Positions 43,693 through 53,186 of a stretch of DNA of 64,000 nt are shown one piece after another; the first letter of the stretch is position 1, and the number at the start of each line of letters is the position of its first letter. Below the pieces are notes generated by a model. That model did no database searches. It was not told the DNA's origin and was given only the letters and a program-made list of their open reading frames with translations. Both the position numbers and the translations under genes were made by a program. The DNA is taken from contig NZ_CP080378.1 in the NCBI RefSeq assembly GCF_019443445.1, positions 1,612,001-1,676,000 of the forward strand, read 5' to 3'. The DNA comes from Massilia sp. PAMC28688. GTDB lineage: Bacteria; Pseudomonadota; Gammaproteobacteria; Burkholderiales; Burkholderiaceae_D.

Positions 43693-44427
43693 ATGAGTTC
43701 ACCCGAGCAGGTTCTTGCAGTGCTGAGAGCGCAGCTGCGCGCCGCCAATATCACTTACCGGCAGTTGGCCGAACGCATCGACATGAGCGAATCCAGCGTC
43801 AAGCGGATGTTTGGCCAGAAGGATATGACTCTCACCCGCCTGGCGCAGATCTGCAAGGCCGCCGGTATCCCCATGGAGGATGTGCTGCGGCTGGCGGCCG
43901 ACGCCACGCCCCATGCCGACACACTCACGCTGGCACAGGAAAAGTCGCTCATGGCCAATCCGCGCCTGCTGCTGGTCGCCATCTGCTGCCTTGGCCACTG
44001 GACCCTGGACCAGATCATCGAGACCTACAGCATGAGCGAGCCGGAATGCATCGGCCTGCTCGTCGAGCTCGATCGCCTCGGCCTCATCGAACTCAAGCCT
44101 GGCAACCGCTATACGATGCGCGTCTCCAACGCCTTCCGCTGGATCGCAGACGGGCCGGTGCAGCAGTATGTGCGCGAGCATGTGGTGGGCGATTATTTCG
44201 GCGGGCGCTTCGATGGCAATGGTGAAATGCTGATGTGCCTGCCGGCCCGGCTGTCATCGGCCAGCGCCCAGGAGCTCCAGCAAAAAATCCAGCAGCTGGC
44301 CGGCGAACTGGCGCGCCTGCATCAAGGCGACCGCAAGCTGGCGTCCGCCGAGCGCGAAGGCATGACGCTGCTGCTCGGCTTTCGCTCATGGGAATTTGCG
44401 GCCTTTACCGCCTTGCGCCGAAAATAA
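43693..44427 (+). CDS. XRE-family helix-turn-helix regulator
   Basis: 244 residues. The start MSSPEQVLAVLRAQLRAANITYRQLAERIDMSESSVKRMFGQ was chosen because the HTH begins immediately. An XRE DNA-binding domain lies at about 5-60, with ITYRQLAERIDMSESSVKRMF and LTRLAQICKAAGIPMEDVLRLA. The C-terminal about 180 residues (LMANPRLLLVAICCLGHWTLDQIIETYSMSEPECIGLLVELDRLGLIEL) look like a second winged-helix-like module and a helical tail with coiled-coil character (QELQQKIQQLAGELARLHQ). The ligand and targets are unknown. It is monocistronic, following repeat element 2 by about 220 bp, and convergent with the patatin gene. Confidence 0.88.
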   Translation: MSSPEQVLAVLRAQLRAANITYRQLAERIDMSESSVKRMFGQKDMTLTRLAQICKAAGIPMEDVLRLAADATPHADTLTLAQEKSLMANPRLLLVAICCLGHWTLDQIIETYSMSEPECIGLLVELDRLGLIELKPGNRYTMRVSNAFRWIADGPVQQYVREHVVGDYFGGRFDGNGEMLMCLPARLSSASAQELQQKIQQLAGELARLHQGDRKLASAEREGMTLLLGFRSWEFAAFTALRRK

Positions 44428-44558
44428 GGCGCCGCTTCGTCCACCGCGCTGTGCCTGCCCCGGCGGCGCCATCTCGCGCGCGGCCTCGCATAGCGCTTCT
44501 GACCGGGCGCGCATGGCGCCGGCCAGATGACACGGGCAGCGGTTGAAGCCAGCCAAAC

Positions 44559-46781
44559 CTACCAGGTCGGTCCCAGGAACAGATACATGGTGCCCTTGCC
44601 GTCCTTGGTCGCGCCGGCGCCCACGTAGGCCGGACCGAAGCGCGTATCGACTGACAGGAAGCCGCTGACGGCCTGCTTCACGCGCCGCCCGGGCGCCGCC
44701 TGCTCCAGGTCGAAGCCGCCGCCCACCTCCACCGAAAAGCCGGCGCGCACGGTGCCGCCCAGCGCCAGCGGCAGGGCGCCGATGCGGCGCGCCGACACCA
44801 CGCGCGCAAAGGCCACGCTGCGGCCCTGGATCGAATCGGGCACGGTGCCCGACAGGCGCAGGAAGCCGCCCAGCGACAGCGGTGAAAATCCATACCTGGC
44901 GTGCGCATACTCGCCGTACACATGGCCGGCCCAGTTACCGGCACTGAAGGCGTGCATGCCGATCAGCGAGGTGGTGGCCTGGGCGCCCACGCCGCGGTTG
45001 CCGGGCGAGCCTTCGATGCGCGCCTCCACCAGGTTGCCCCGGCTTGGAAACCCCAGCGAGTCGAGCGTGTCAAGCCGGTAGCGGACGAACTGGGTGGTGC
45101 CATAGCCACGCTCTGTATCATCGGTCTGGTCGGGTATGACGGCGCGCTTGCCCGCACGCTGGCGCGTCACGCCCAGCTGCAGGTCGCCCCACGACCACAG
45201 CTCCCGTCCCAGCACCAGGGTGCCGGTGGTATCGGCAAACACGGCGCGGCTCACGCGCCGGCCCTGCGAGAACAGGTCGCGCGCAGCCGAACCATATTGC
45301 AGCGATGGCGCCAGGTACCATGGCGAGCCGGCGCCCAGCGGCTGGTAGAACTGCAGCCCGAACTCGCGCGCGTCGCCCACCCGCGCCACGGTGCGAATCT
45401 CACCACCCCAGCTGTTGACCGACGACTTCACGTGCATCAGTTTGAGCGCGAACGAATTGCTGTCATCGAAATCACTGGCCAGTTCCAGCCCCACGCGCAG
45501 GCGGCTGGTGGCCCACGGTGCTTCCTGCACCGTGATTTTCACGCGCCGCTGGCCGCCATCGTCATCGATCTCGGTCTCGACCCGCTCCACATCGCCGCGC
45601 CCGTACAGGCGCTCGCCGGCGACGCGCACTTCTTCCCGCGTGAGCTGCTGGCCAGCGACCAGGCCTGACTGTGTTTCAAGCACTTTGGCATGCACGCGGC
45701 CGGTGCTCACGACGTCGACCCGCGCCAGCTTGAGCGGCTGGTCCGACAGCGGGGGCGGCGCCAGGCGGGTGTTTTCAAACAGCGCGTACGCGGCCGGCTC
45801 CAGCGCCAGCGGGGCCAGGCGCGCCGCCATGGCATGGGCGGCCGTTTCTCCGGCCTTGATGGCCAGGCCGGCGTCGCGAAACTCGAGGAAGCCTACGCCG
45901 TCAAGCGCCGGTGAAATCAGGATGTCCTGCGTCCGCAGTTCCTTGAGAGAGCGCTGCACGTTCTGTTCAGTGAGGATGTTGACCATCTGCTGGGCCACGC
46001 CCAGCGCGCTGCGCAGCTCCTTCTCGGCTGCCAGGGTAGTGCCCACATTGACGGCAATGACCACATCGGCCCCCATCTTGTGGGCAAGGTCGACCGGCAG
46101 GTTGCGTACCAGGCCACCGTCCACCACCAGGCGCCCATTCACCCGCACCGGCGCGAACACGCCCGGCACCGCCAGCGAGGCGCGCATGGTGAGGAACAGC
46201 GGCGTGTCGACCAGGTCCACCAGGTCGCCGCTAAGCAGGTCTGAGGCGACCGAACGAAATGGCAGTGCCAGCTGGCTCACAGGACGGTCGCGCGTGCCGG
46301 ACGGGATCAGGCGCCCGAGCGTGCGCTCCAGCGCGGCATTGCCGGCAGCGGCAGGCGGCAGGGAAACCCCTTCACCATGCAGGCTGAATTCAATGCGCGA
46401 GGGGAGCAGGACATCTTCTTCGCGGCGCCTGAAATGCAGGTCTTCGCGCGCCGGCCGGTACGCGACCACGCGGTCCCAGTCGGTATTGCGCGCCATGCGT
46501 TCCAGGTCCGGGACCGACACGCCGGCCGCATAGGCGCCGCCGACCACGCTGCCCATGCTGGTGCCTACCACCATGTCCACCGGCACCCGCATGTCGCGCA
46601 GCGCGCGCAGCACGCCGATGTGGGCAAAGCCGCGCGCACCGCCCCCGGACAGTACCAGTGCCACGCGCGGGCGCTCGGCCGGGGCGATCGTTGGTACGCC
46701 CTCGGCCTGCGGCCGGGCGAACGCCGTCCCCAGCGCCATGGCGCATCCACCGGCAAGCGCAATGGCGCGGGCGAGCTTCAA
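44559..46781 (-). CDS. Patatin-like phospholipase with C-terminal barrel (type Vd autotransporter, PlpD-like)
   Basis: 740 residues from a TTG start that yields the signal peptide MKLARAIALAGGCAMALGTAFA. The patatin domain (about 37-230) has the oxyanion GGGARGFAHIGVL, the nucleophile GTSMGSVVGG and the catalytic Asp in VVDGGLVRNLPV. A POTRA-like domain (about 350-420: VDVVSTGRVHAKVLETQ and REEVRVAGERLYGRGDVERVE) leads into a 16-stranded BamA-type barrel ending in YLFLGPTW. This is the PlpD architecture, which releases or displays a phospholipase A1 at the surface. It begins 1 bp after the gspC stop, so it is apparently in the type II secretion operon although it does not need that system. 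Confidence 0.9.
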   Translation of the reverse strand: MKLARAIALAGGCAMALGTAFARPQAEGVPTIAPAERPRVALVLSGGGARGFAHIGVLRALRDMRVPVDMVVGTSMGSVVGGAYAAGVSVPDLERMARNTDWDRVVAYRPAREDLHFRRREEDVLLPSRIEFSLHGEGVSLPPAAAGNAALERTLGRLIPSGTRDRPVSQLALPFRSVASDLLSGDLVDLVDTPLFLTMRASLAVPGVFAPVRVNGRLVVDGGLVRNLPVDLAHKMGADVVIAVNVGTTLAAEKELRSALGVAQQMVNILTEQNVQRSLKELRTQDILISPALDGVGFLEFRDAGLAIKAGETAAHAMAARLAPLALEPAAYALFENTRLAPPPLSDQPLKLARVDVVSTGRVHAKVLETQSGLVAGQQLTREEVRVAGERLYGRGDVERVETEIDDDGGQRRVKITVQEAPWATSRLRVGLELASDFDDSNSFALKLMHVKSSVNSWGGEIRTVARVGDAREFGLQFYQPLGAGSPWYLAPSLQYGSAARDLFSQGRRVSRAVFADTTGTLVLGRELWSWGDLQLGVTRQRAGKRAVIPDQTDDTERGYGTTQFVRYRLDTLDSLGFPSRGNLVEARIEGSPGNRGVGAQATTSLIGMHAFSAGNWAGHVYGEYAHARYGFSPLSLGGFLRLSGTVPDSIQGRSVAFARVVSARRIGALPLALGGTVRAGFSVEVGGGFDLEQAAPGRRVKQAVSGFLSVDTRFGPAYVGAGATKDGKGTMYLFLGPTW

Positions 46782-46782
46782 G

Positions 46783-47508
46783 TTATTGGGTCGGCATCTG
46801 GTTGTTGTTCATGCCGTTGCTGCTGCGCGTGGGCGCCGGCATCTGCACCGGCGGCGGCGGGGCCGGTACGCCAGGGGGCAGCGCGACCGGCACTTCCATC
46901 GGCTGGTTTGGCGGCACCGGCACGTCAGCCCCCGGCAGTTCCTGCGGAGCCACCGTACCTTGCTGCATTTGCTGCTGCTGCATTTGCTGCATCTGCATCT
47001 GCTGCTGCATCTGCTGTTGCTGCATCTGCTGTTGCTGTATCTGCATCTGCTGCTGCAATTGCTGCTGCCCGGGGTCCATCTCCACCGGCGCGGCCAGCCC
47101 GCCCATGGCCGCTGCCTTGTCGTCGGTGGCCAGTTCGATCCGCTTGATGATGCCGCCTTCCGACAGCACCACGTGCTTGGGGTGGACTTCCTTCAGCACC
47201 ACGCCGGTGGCGATCTCCTTGCCCACCTGGACCGCCTTGGCAGCCTGGCCGTCAGCCATCAGGATGGCCACACCCTCCGCCCCGGCCGACACCACGCCGG
47301 TGAGCTGGTAGTTACTCACCGCGACCGTGACGACCTGGCCGCCGAACAGCGTGGCGCCCGCATCGGCCTGCGGTTCGGGCACGCCCTCTTCCACGATTGC
47401 GGCCATGGGACGGGTTTCGGGCTTGTACAGTTTCAAAAACCAGAAGGCGACCGACGCCGACAGGGCGATCAATCCAAGCAGGCTGAAAATTAAGGGCAAA
47501 CGCTTCAT
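46783..47508 (-). CDS. gspC: Type II secretion inner-membrane protein GspC
   Basis: 241 residues; ATG with GAGGAA upstream (a TTG one codon earlier is weaker). Membrane helix at about 6-25 (FSLLGLIALSASVAFWFLKLY). The homology region (about 45-125: LFGGQVVTVAVSNYQLTGVVSAGAEGVAILMADGQAAKAVQVGKEIATGVVLKEV and VVLSEGGIIKRIEL) contacts the secretin GspD. The usual PDZ domain is missing; instead there is a Gln/Met tract (about 145-185) followed by a Pro-rich tail (PLPPGVPAPPPP-like). The tract is unusual. Last of the gsp genes in this operon. Confidence 0.9.
   Translation of the reverse strand: MKRLPLIFSLLGLIALSASVAFWFLKLYKPETRPMAAIVEEGVPEPQADAGATLFGGQVVTVAVSNYQLTGVVSAGAEGVAILMADGQAAKAVQVGKEIATGVVLKEVHPKHVVLSEGGIIKRIELATDDKAAAMGGLAAPVEMDPGQQQLQQQMQIQQQQMQQQQMQQQMQMQQMQQQQMQQGTVAPQELPGADVPVPPNQPMEVPVALPPGVPAPPPPVQMPAPTRSSNGMNNNQMPTQ
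46961..47067. repeat. Low-complexity CTG/CAT-rich repeat inside gspC
   Basis: About 107 bp of mixed CTG, TTG and CAT triplets encode only Gln and Met with one Ile and one Leu (for example QQQMQQQQMQQQMQMQQMQ). The triplet pattern is imperfect, which reduces but does not remove the chance of slippage. The reading frame stays open. Confidence 0.9.
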
Positions 47509-47521
47509 CAAATTCCTCGGG

Positions 47522-48742
47522 TTACCGCACCAGCTGATTAATTTCGATAATAGGCATGAGCACCGCGAGCACGATCAGCAGTACCACCACACCCATGGAC
47601 AGGATCAGGAAGGGCTCGAGCAGGCCGGCAATGGTCAGGGTGCGGCGCTCAAGGTCCTGCTGCTGCGAGTTGGCGGCCCGTTCCAGCATGGCCGGCAATT
47701 CGCCGGTGATCTCGCCGGCGCGGATCATGTGAATCAGCATGGGCGGGAAATGGCGCTGCGCCGACAGCGCCCGCGCCAGGCTCACGCCTTCGCGCACACT
47801 GGCGCTGGCCTGCTCCACCAGCTCTTTCATGGCCACGTTGGACAGCGTATCGCGGCTGGTATCGAGCGCGCGCAGGATGGGCACGCCGGAACCGGTGGTA
47901 ATGGCCAGCGTGCTGGCAAAGCGGGCCGTGTTCAGGCTGCGCTCGAACTTGCCGTAGATGGGCGCGGTCAGCAGCCAGGCATGCCAGCGCCGCTTCACGG
48001 CAGGATTTTGCAGCGTGCGGCGCCAGGCCACAAACGCTGCGATCAGGGCGATACCGACCACGATGCCGTAACTGCGCACAAAGTTGGACACGCCCAGCAT
48101 CATCACCGTCAGGAACGGCAGCTTCTGCTTGGTGTTGGCAAACACCGACACGATCTGCGGCACCACATAGGTCAGCAGGAAGATCACAATCGCAAACGCG
48201 ACCACGGTGACGATGGCCGGATAGGTAAACGCCAGACGCACCTTCTGCACCAGCGCGTTGCGCCGTTCGATGTAGTCGGCCAGGCGCGAGAGCACGCGCG
48301 CCAGGTGGCCAATCTGTTCGCCCGAGGCCACCAGGGCGCGGAAAATTTCGGCAAAGTCGCGCGGGTGGCGCGACAGCGCGTCAGAGAACGACGCGCCGCC
48401 CATCACTTCGGAGCGGATCGAGGCGATCAGGTCGCGCACATACGGGCGTTCGGCCTGCTCCAGCAAGGCGGTAAAGGCCTGCTCCAGCGGCAGTCCCGCT
48501 TCCAGCAGGCTGGCCAGCTGGCGCGTGAAGAGCGCCAGTTCCACCTGCGACAGACGCTCGCGAAAGCCGCGGCTTTTCGCCACGCCCTGCGCATCGACCT
48601 GCAGCTCGATGGCTTCCACCGCCAGCGGCGTGAGCCCCTGCACGCGCAGGTCGGCGCGCGCCGAACGGGCGCTATCGGCATTGACCACGCCCTTGTGGGT
48701 GGCACCGCCCGCATCGACGGCTTCGTAGCGAAATGCTGGCAT
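47522..48742 (-). CDS. gspF: Type II secretion inner-membrane platform protein GspF
   Basis: 406 residues. Cytoplasmic N-terminal domain MPAFRYEAVDAGGATHKGVVNADSARSARADLRVQGLTPLAV. The two T2SSF repeats (about 70-195 and 273-395) have LFTRQLASLLEAGLPLEQAFTALLEQ and FASTLAITTGSGVPILRALDTSRDTLSN. Three membrane helices are seen (AFTYPAIVTVVAFAIVIFLLTYVVPQI, VRSYGIVVGIALIAAFVAW, EPFLILSMGVVVLLIVLAVLMPI). It anchors the GspE ATPase to the pseudopilus assembly platform. It lies 5 bp downstream of gspE. Confidence 0.97.
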   Translation of the reverse strand: MPAFRYEAVDAGGATHKGVVNADSARSARADLRVQGLTPLAVEAIELQVDAQGVAKSRGFRERLSQVELALFTRQLASLLEAGLPLEQAFTALLEQAERPYVRDLIASIRSEVMGGASFSDALSRHPRDFAEIFRALVASGEQIGHLARVLSRLADYIERRNALVQKVRLAFTYPAIVTVVAFAIVIFLLTYVVPQIVSVFANTKQKLPFLTVMMLGVSNFVRSYGIVVGIALIAAFVAWRRTLQNPAVKRRWHAWLLTAPIYGKFERSLNTARFASTLAITTGSGVPILRALDTSRDTLSNVAMKELVEQASASVREGVSLARALSAQRHFPPMLIHMIRAGEITGELPAMLERAANSQQQDLERRTLTIAGLLEPFLILSMGVVVLLIVLAVLMPIIEINQLVR

Positions 48743-48747
48743 TGTCC

Positions 48748-50169
48748 TTAGTCTTTCGTCACGCGCAGCAGTTCGGCCGGCGTGGTCACGCCTTCACGCA
48801 GCCAGCGCTCGCCATCTTCACGCATGGTTTTCATGCCGGTGCGCTGGGCCGCCACGCGAATATCCGCTTCCGAGGCCTGGTTATGGATCTGGGCGCGGAT
48901 TTCGTCGGTGGTCTGGAGCAGCTCGTAGACGCCCACGCGGCCGTGGTAGCCGGTGTGGCCGCACTTGTCGCAGCCCACTGCTTTCCACGTGGCGCCTTCG
49001 TTGACCTTGCAGTGCACGCACAGCTTGCGCACCAGACGCTGCGCCATCACGCCCAGCAGTGATGACGACAGCAGGAATGGCTCGATGCCCATGTCCAGCA
49101 AACGCGTGACCGCAGCGGCGGCATCATTGGTGTGCAGGGTGGCCAGTACCAGGTGGCCGGTGAGCGAGGCCTGCACCGCGATCTGCGCCGTTTCCAGGTC
49201 GCGGATCTCGCCGATCATGATCACGTCCGGGTCCTGGCGCAAGATCGCGCGCAGGGCCTTGGCAAAGCTCATGTCGATCCGGGCGTTGACCTGGGTCTGC
49301 CCGACGCCAATCAGGTCGTACTCGATCGGGTCTTCCACGGTCAGGATGTTGGTGGTCGAGGCGTTCAGGCGCGACAGCGCCGCGTACAGCGTGGTGGTCT
49401 TGCCCGAGCCGGTTGGCCCGGTGACGAGCACAATACCGTGCGGCTGGTTGATAAGCGCATCGAACTGCGGCAGCAAGCCTTCACTCATGCCAAGGTGCGA
49501 CAGATCGAGCTTGCCCGCTTCCTTGTCCAGCAGACGCAATACGGCGCGTTCGCCGTGGCCGGTAGGCAGGGTCGAGACGCGCACGTCCACGCCCTTGCCG
49601 CCCACCCGCAGGGTGATGCGGCCGTCCTGCGGCAGGCGTTTTTCGGCAATGTCGAGCTGCGCCATGATCTTGATCCGCGAGATCAACGATGCGTGGATCG
49701 CCTTGCGCGGCCGTACGATGTCGCGCAGCGCGCCGTCGATCCGAAAGCGGACGGTAGACGTCTGCTCGAACGGTTCGATGTGAATGTCGGAGGCGCCTTC
49801 GCGCAGTGCCTGGGTGAGCAGCGCGTTGATCATGCGGATGACAGGCGCGTCGTCGGACGACTCCAGCAAGTCCTCGATGGCCGGGACGTCCTGCAGCAGC
49901 TTGGTCAGGTCAAGGTCGGCGTCGAATTCATCGGCCACCTGCGAGGCGTCGCCGCCTGCACCGGCATAGGCGCTGGCAATGGCCGCTTCCAGGTCGGCCC
50001 GCTCCATGCGGCGCAGGGCGATGCGCCCAAAGCGGCGCGACACTTCCGCAATCGCCGCCGGCGCCGTGGCGCCCGAGATCCACACCTCGACGGTCTGCTC
50101 GGCTTCGTCGCTGGGACGCGCCAGCACGCCGAAGTCGCGCGCAAAAGCGTAGGGTAAAAGGTTACTCAT
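48748..50169 (-). CDS. gspE: Type II secretion ATPase GspE
   Basis: 473 residues. Cytoplasmic ATPase that powers pseudopilus assembly. N-terminal MshEN-like domain (about 1-95), then N2 and the ATPase core. Walker [16 protein letters not shown], Asp box [10 protein letters not shown], Walker [17 protein letters not shown], and His box [18 protein letters not shown] are all intact. The tetracysteine zinc motif CVHCKVN...GCDKCG is present. The length is slightly shorter than E. coli GspE. It starts 9 bp after gspD and ends 5 bp before gspF. Confidence 0.97.
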   Translation of the reverse strand: MSNLLPYAFARDFGVLARPSDEAEQTVEVWISGATAPAAIAEVSRRFGRIALRRMERADLEAAIASAYAGAGGDASQVADEFDADLDLTKLLQDVPAIEDLLESSDDAPVIRMINALLTQALREGASDIHIEPFEQTSTVRFRIDGALRDIVRPRKAIHASLISRIKIMAQLDIAEKRLPQDGRITLRVGGKGVDVRVSTLPTGHGERAVLRLLDKEAGKLDLSHLGMSEGLLPQFDALINQPHGIVLVTGPTGSGKTTTLYAALSRLNASTTNILTVEDPIEYDLIGVGQTQVNARIDMSFAKALRAILRQDPDVIMIGEIRDLETAQIAVQASLTGHLVLATLHTNDAAAAVTRLLDMGIEPFLLSSSLLGVMAQRLVRKLCVHCKVNEGATWKAVGCDKCGHTGYHGRVGVYELLQTTDEIRAQIHNQASEADIRVAAQRTGMKTMREDGERWLREGVTTPAELLRVTKD

Positions 50170-50178
50170 GATTTGCCG

Positions 50179-52416
50179 TTACTTGTTCACCGGCGCCATT
50201 GGCTGCACCGGTACGAAAAGAGGCTGCGCAGCGGAAGGCGTGACCGGCTTGGCCGAACCCGGGCGCACCAGGGTGCCGGGGGCCGGAACCGGTGCCGTCT
50301 TCGGTGGCACCGCTGCCATCGCGCCGCCCTTGGCCGGCTGGCCGTCGACCAGCTGCGGCAGCACCGGCGTGCCGTAGTCCGGCATGACCACCGAGTCCTG
50401 CGGCGTGGCGGCGCGCGTGCCGGCCGAGCGCATGTAGTCGTAGCGGTCGGCAGCGATGCTGTTGCTGTCTTCCTTGCTGCGCACGATGACCGGGCGCAGG
50501 AACACCATCAGGTTGGTCTTCTTGCGGGTCCGACTGCGGTACTTGAACAAGTTGCCCACCAGCGGCAGGTCGCCCAGGCCGCGCACTTTTTCTTCGCCGC
50601 TGCCGGTATCGTCGCGAATCAGGCCGCCGATCACGATCACCTGGCCATCATCGGCAATGACGTTGTTTTCAATGACGCGGATGTTGGTCGTCACGCCCGA
50701 TGGCGACGAGCGGGTGCTCTCGTCCACGTTCGAAGTCTCGTGGTAGATCGCCATCTTGATGGTGCCGCCTTCGGAAATTTGCGGGCGCACCTTGAGCGTC
50801 AGGCCCACGTCGCGGCGGTCAATGGTCTGGAACGGATTGGCGTTGGCGCCGCCGGTCGGGGTGGTGAACTGGCCGCTGATGATCGGCACGTTCTGGCCCA
50901 CCTTGATGGTCGACAGTTCGTTGTCGAGCGTGAGCATGTTCGGTGTCGACAGGATGTTGGCGTTACCGCCCGTCTCCAGTGCCGACGCCACAGCGCCCAG
51001 TCCCAGCTCACCATTGATCATCTTGAACAGGCCGATGGTCAGACCGGGCGCGGGAACCGGGGTGGCAGCTGCAGCCAGGGCTGCCAGGTTGCTGGTGCCG
51101 GCGCCGGCGAAATTAGTCAGCGCGCCCACACGGTACTTGCTGCTGTTGGTGCCCGACAGGCCGGCCCACTGCACGCCGAATTGCGCCGCGTTTTCGGCGT
51201 TCACTTCCACGATCAGCGACTCGATGTAGACCTGGGCACGGCGCACGTCGAGCTGGTCGATCACGCCGCGCAGGTTGCGGTAGATCGCGTCCGGCGCGGT
51301 GATGATGAGGGTGTTGGTGGAAGCGTCAGCCTGGATGAAGCCGGCGCCGGTCGAGGTGCCGCCTCCCTGCTGCAGGGGCGCCTGTTGGCTCATGCTGGAA
51401 GGTCCCGGGCCCAGACCCTGGCCGCCACCCTGGGTATTGCTGCCCTGCTGGCCCACCTGCACGCTGCCGCCCGCCGTTCCCTGCTGATTCGGCTGAAGCG
51501 CTGATGGATCGGACGAAACCACCGCGCGCAGCGTGGCTGCCAGCTTGGTGGCGTCCGCGTTTTTCAGATACACCACGTGCACGTTGCCGGCCACCGAGGT
51601 TGGCTGGTCAAGCTTGGCGATCAGCGACTTGGCCAGGTTGGCGCGGGCGCGCGAAGGCGCGCGCACCACCAGCGAATTGGTGCGCGGATCAGCCACCACG
51701 GTGACGCGGCCCGAGTCGCCGCCCGGCGCCGGCTGCAGCAGCTTTTCGATCAGCGCCGCCATGTCGGAGGCGATGCCGTAGCGGACCGGCACGATGTCGA
51801 CGTCGGCATTGACCGGCGAATCGAGCGCCGCGATGATCTTGGACAGGCGCCGCAGGTTGTCGGCGTAATCGGTGATGACCAGGGTATTGTTGCCCGGGTT
51901 GGCCATGATCGAATTGTTGGGCGAAATCAGGGGCCGCAGCACGGCGGTGAGGTTGGCCGCCGACTCGTAATTGAGCTGGTAGATCTGGGTGGCCACCTGG
52001 TCGCCGGTGGCGCCGCGCGCATTGATGCCGACCTGGGTGGGCGAGGCCTGCAGCTTCGCTTCGGCTTCCGGCACCACCTTGGCAAAGCCGTCGGAGGTCA
52101 CCACTGCGTAACCCTGCAGACGCAGGGCGGACGTGAGCAGCGAAAAGGTGTCGGCCTTGCTGAGCGGCTTTTCGGACACCAGCGTGAGCGTGCCCTTGAC
52201 GCGCGGGTCGATGATGAAGGTCATGCCCGTGTAATGGCCGACTGCCTTGATGACCGATTCAATGTCGGCGCCGACGAAGTTGAGCGCGGCCTGGTCTTCC
52301 GGCGCGGCGGCTACCTGGACCGGTGCGCCGGCAACGGCGCAGCACAGCATGACGGCGGCAGCGGCACGGCGCAGCGAAGGGGTGTGGAGTGTGCTTACAG
52401 ACTGTTTTTTCATCAT
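50179..52416 (-). CDS. gspD: Type II secretion secretin GspD
   Basis: 745 residues. Outer-membrane channel through which folded exoproteins leave. A signal peptide (about 1-36: SLRRAAAAVMLCCAVAGAPVQVAAAP) precedes N0 (LNFVGADIESVIKAVGHYTGMTFIIDP) and the N1-N3 repeats with a Gly/Gln-rich insert in N3 (GTAGGSVQVGQQGSNTQGGGQG). The secretin core has VQWAGLSG, SKYRVGALT, STPNMLTLDNELSTIKVGQNVPI and VIVIGGLIRDD. A C-terminal S-domain-like Pro/Ala-rich tail of about 80 residues follows. The first of two adjacent ATGs is used because AGAG fits it best; it overlaps the gspN stop. Confidence 0.96.
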   Translation of the reverse strand: MMKKQSVSTLHTPSLRRAAAAVMLCCAVAGAPVQVAAAPEDQAALNFVGADIESVIKAVGHYTGMTFIIDPRVKGTLTLVSEKPLSKADTFSLLTSALRLQGYAVVTSDGFAKVVPEAEAKLQASPTQVGINARGATGDQVATQIYQLNYESAANLTAVLRPLISPNNSIMANPGNNTLVITDYADNLRRLSKIIAALDSPVNADVDIVPVRYGIASDMAALIEKLLQPAPGGDSGRVTVVADPRTNSLVVRAPSRARANLAKSLIAKLDQPTSVAGNVHVVYLKNADATKLAATLRAVVSSDPSALQPNQQGTAGGSVQVGQQGSNTQGGGQGLGPGPSSMSQQAPLQQGGGTSTGAGFIQADASTNTLIITAPDAIYRNLRGVIDQLDVRRAQVYIESLIVEVNAENAAQFGVQWAGLSGTNSSKYRVGALTNFAGAGTSNLAALAAAATPVPAPGLTIGLFKMINGELGLGAVASALETGGNANILSTPNMLTLDNELSTIKVGQNVPIISGQFTTPTGGANANPFQTIDRRDVGLTLKVRPQISEGGTIKMAIYHETSNVDESTRSSPSGVTTNIRVIENNVIADDGQVIVIGGLIRDDTGSGEEKVRGLGDLPLVGNLFKYRSRTRKKTNLMVFLRPVIVRSKEDSNSIAADRYDYMRSAGTRAATPQDSVVMPDYGTPVLPQLVDGQPAKGGAMAAVPPKTAPVPAPGTLVRPGSAKPVTPSAAQPLFVPVQPMAPVNK

Positions 52417-53186
52417 TTAAACTCTAACGCGATAATGTTCTTGCCGCCCACCATTCGGCGCTGGCCCAGGAGACTTAAGAGATTGCCCAGCGTTTCTTCA
52501 TATCCGTCCGCAGCTTCTGCCTGTCCGGCAAACTGGAAGCGCCCTTTGTCGAGCGACCCGGTTCCCGATAACAGCAGCGCACCGCGCACTGTCCTCAAAT
52601 TCAACTGCGCCTGCTGTCCGTTCCAGTCCATGGCCAGTTCATAACTGCCCAGGGGCTTGACCGGCGCCATGCGCGAGCCCATATCATTCATCGCCAGCAT
52701 CGTGCGTCCCTTGACGTCAAGCGCATTGCCGGCGCGCGCCAGGCCAAGGGTGCTCCATGACAGCTGCATGGCGCCACTGGGCGCCAGCGTGTTCAGTGGC
52801 GCGCCCAGTCCCGCCAGCCGCTCGGCCGGCACATTGACCGTGGCCGGGCTGACCTGCCACTCGGACCAGGTGCCGCTGACCGTCACCGGCTGCGACAGCG
52901 CATCCGGATTTTCCAGCTGCAGGTCGACCTGGCCAAGCAGCGCCAGGGGCGACAGGCGCCAGCTGAAGCGTCCCGGCAGCAGCGGGGTGACCGCGCCGTT
53001 GCTCGCTGCCGCACCGCCGATATAGGCCGAACCGCGCCACAGCGTACCCTGCGCGTCGCCCAGCGTCAAACGTCCCTGGGTACGCTGTTCGACAATCTCG
53101 CCCAGCCAGGTGGCGGGCAAAAATATCAGCACGGTCAGGGCGACAGTCGCGGCGACAGCCGACAACCATAGCACAGCGCGCTTCAT
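52413..53186 (-). CDS. gspN: Type II secretion protein GspN
   Basis: 257 residues. One N-terminal membrane helix (LWLSAVAATVALTVLIFLPATWL), then a periplasmic domain typical of the T2SSN family, rich in beta structure (GRLTLGDAQGTLWRGSAYI, LLPGRFSWRLSPLALLGQVDLQL, GAMQLSWSTLGLARAGNALDVKGRTML). GspN is present in only part of the T2SS-bearing bacteria, and its exact role is unclear. It overlaps gspM at its start (ATGA) and gspD at its stop, so the three are translationally coupled. Confidence 0.93.
   Translation of the reverse strand: MKRAVLWLSAVAATVALTVLIFLPATWLGEIVEQRTQGRLTLGDAQGTLWRGSAYIGGAAASNGAVTPLLPGRFSWRLSPLALLGQVDLQLENPDALSQPVTVSGTWSEWQVSPATVNVPAERLAGLGAPLNTLAPSGAMQLSWSTLGLARAGNALDVKGRTMLAMNDMGSRMAPVKPLGSYELAMDWNGQQAQLNLRTVRGALLLSGTGSLDKGRFQFAGQAEAADGYEETLGNLLSLLGQRRMVGGKNIIALEFK

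Noticed and set aside
44428..44558. GGCGCCGC/GCGGCGCC pairing between the XRE and patatin genes
   Set aside because: Loop of more than 25 nt and no T run on either strand; too weak to call a terminator.
47327..48751. 474-codon open frame on the plus strand
   Set aside because: Antisense of gspF and gspC; the gspF reading has complete T2SSF repeats and membrane helices.
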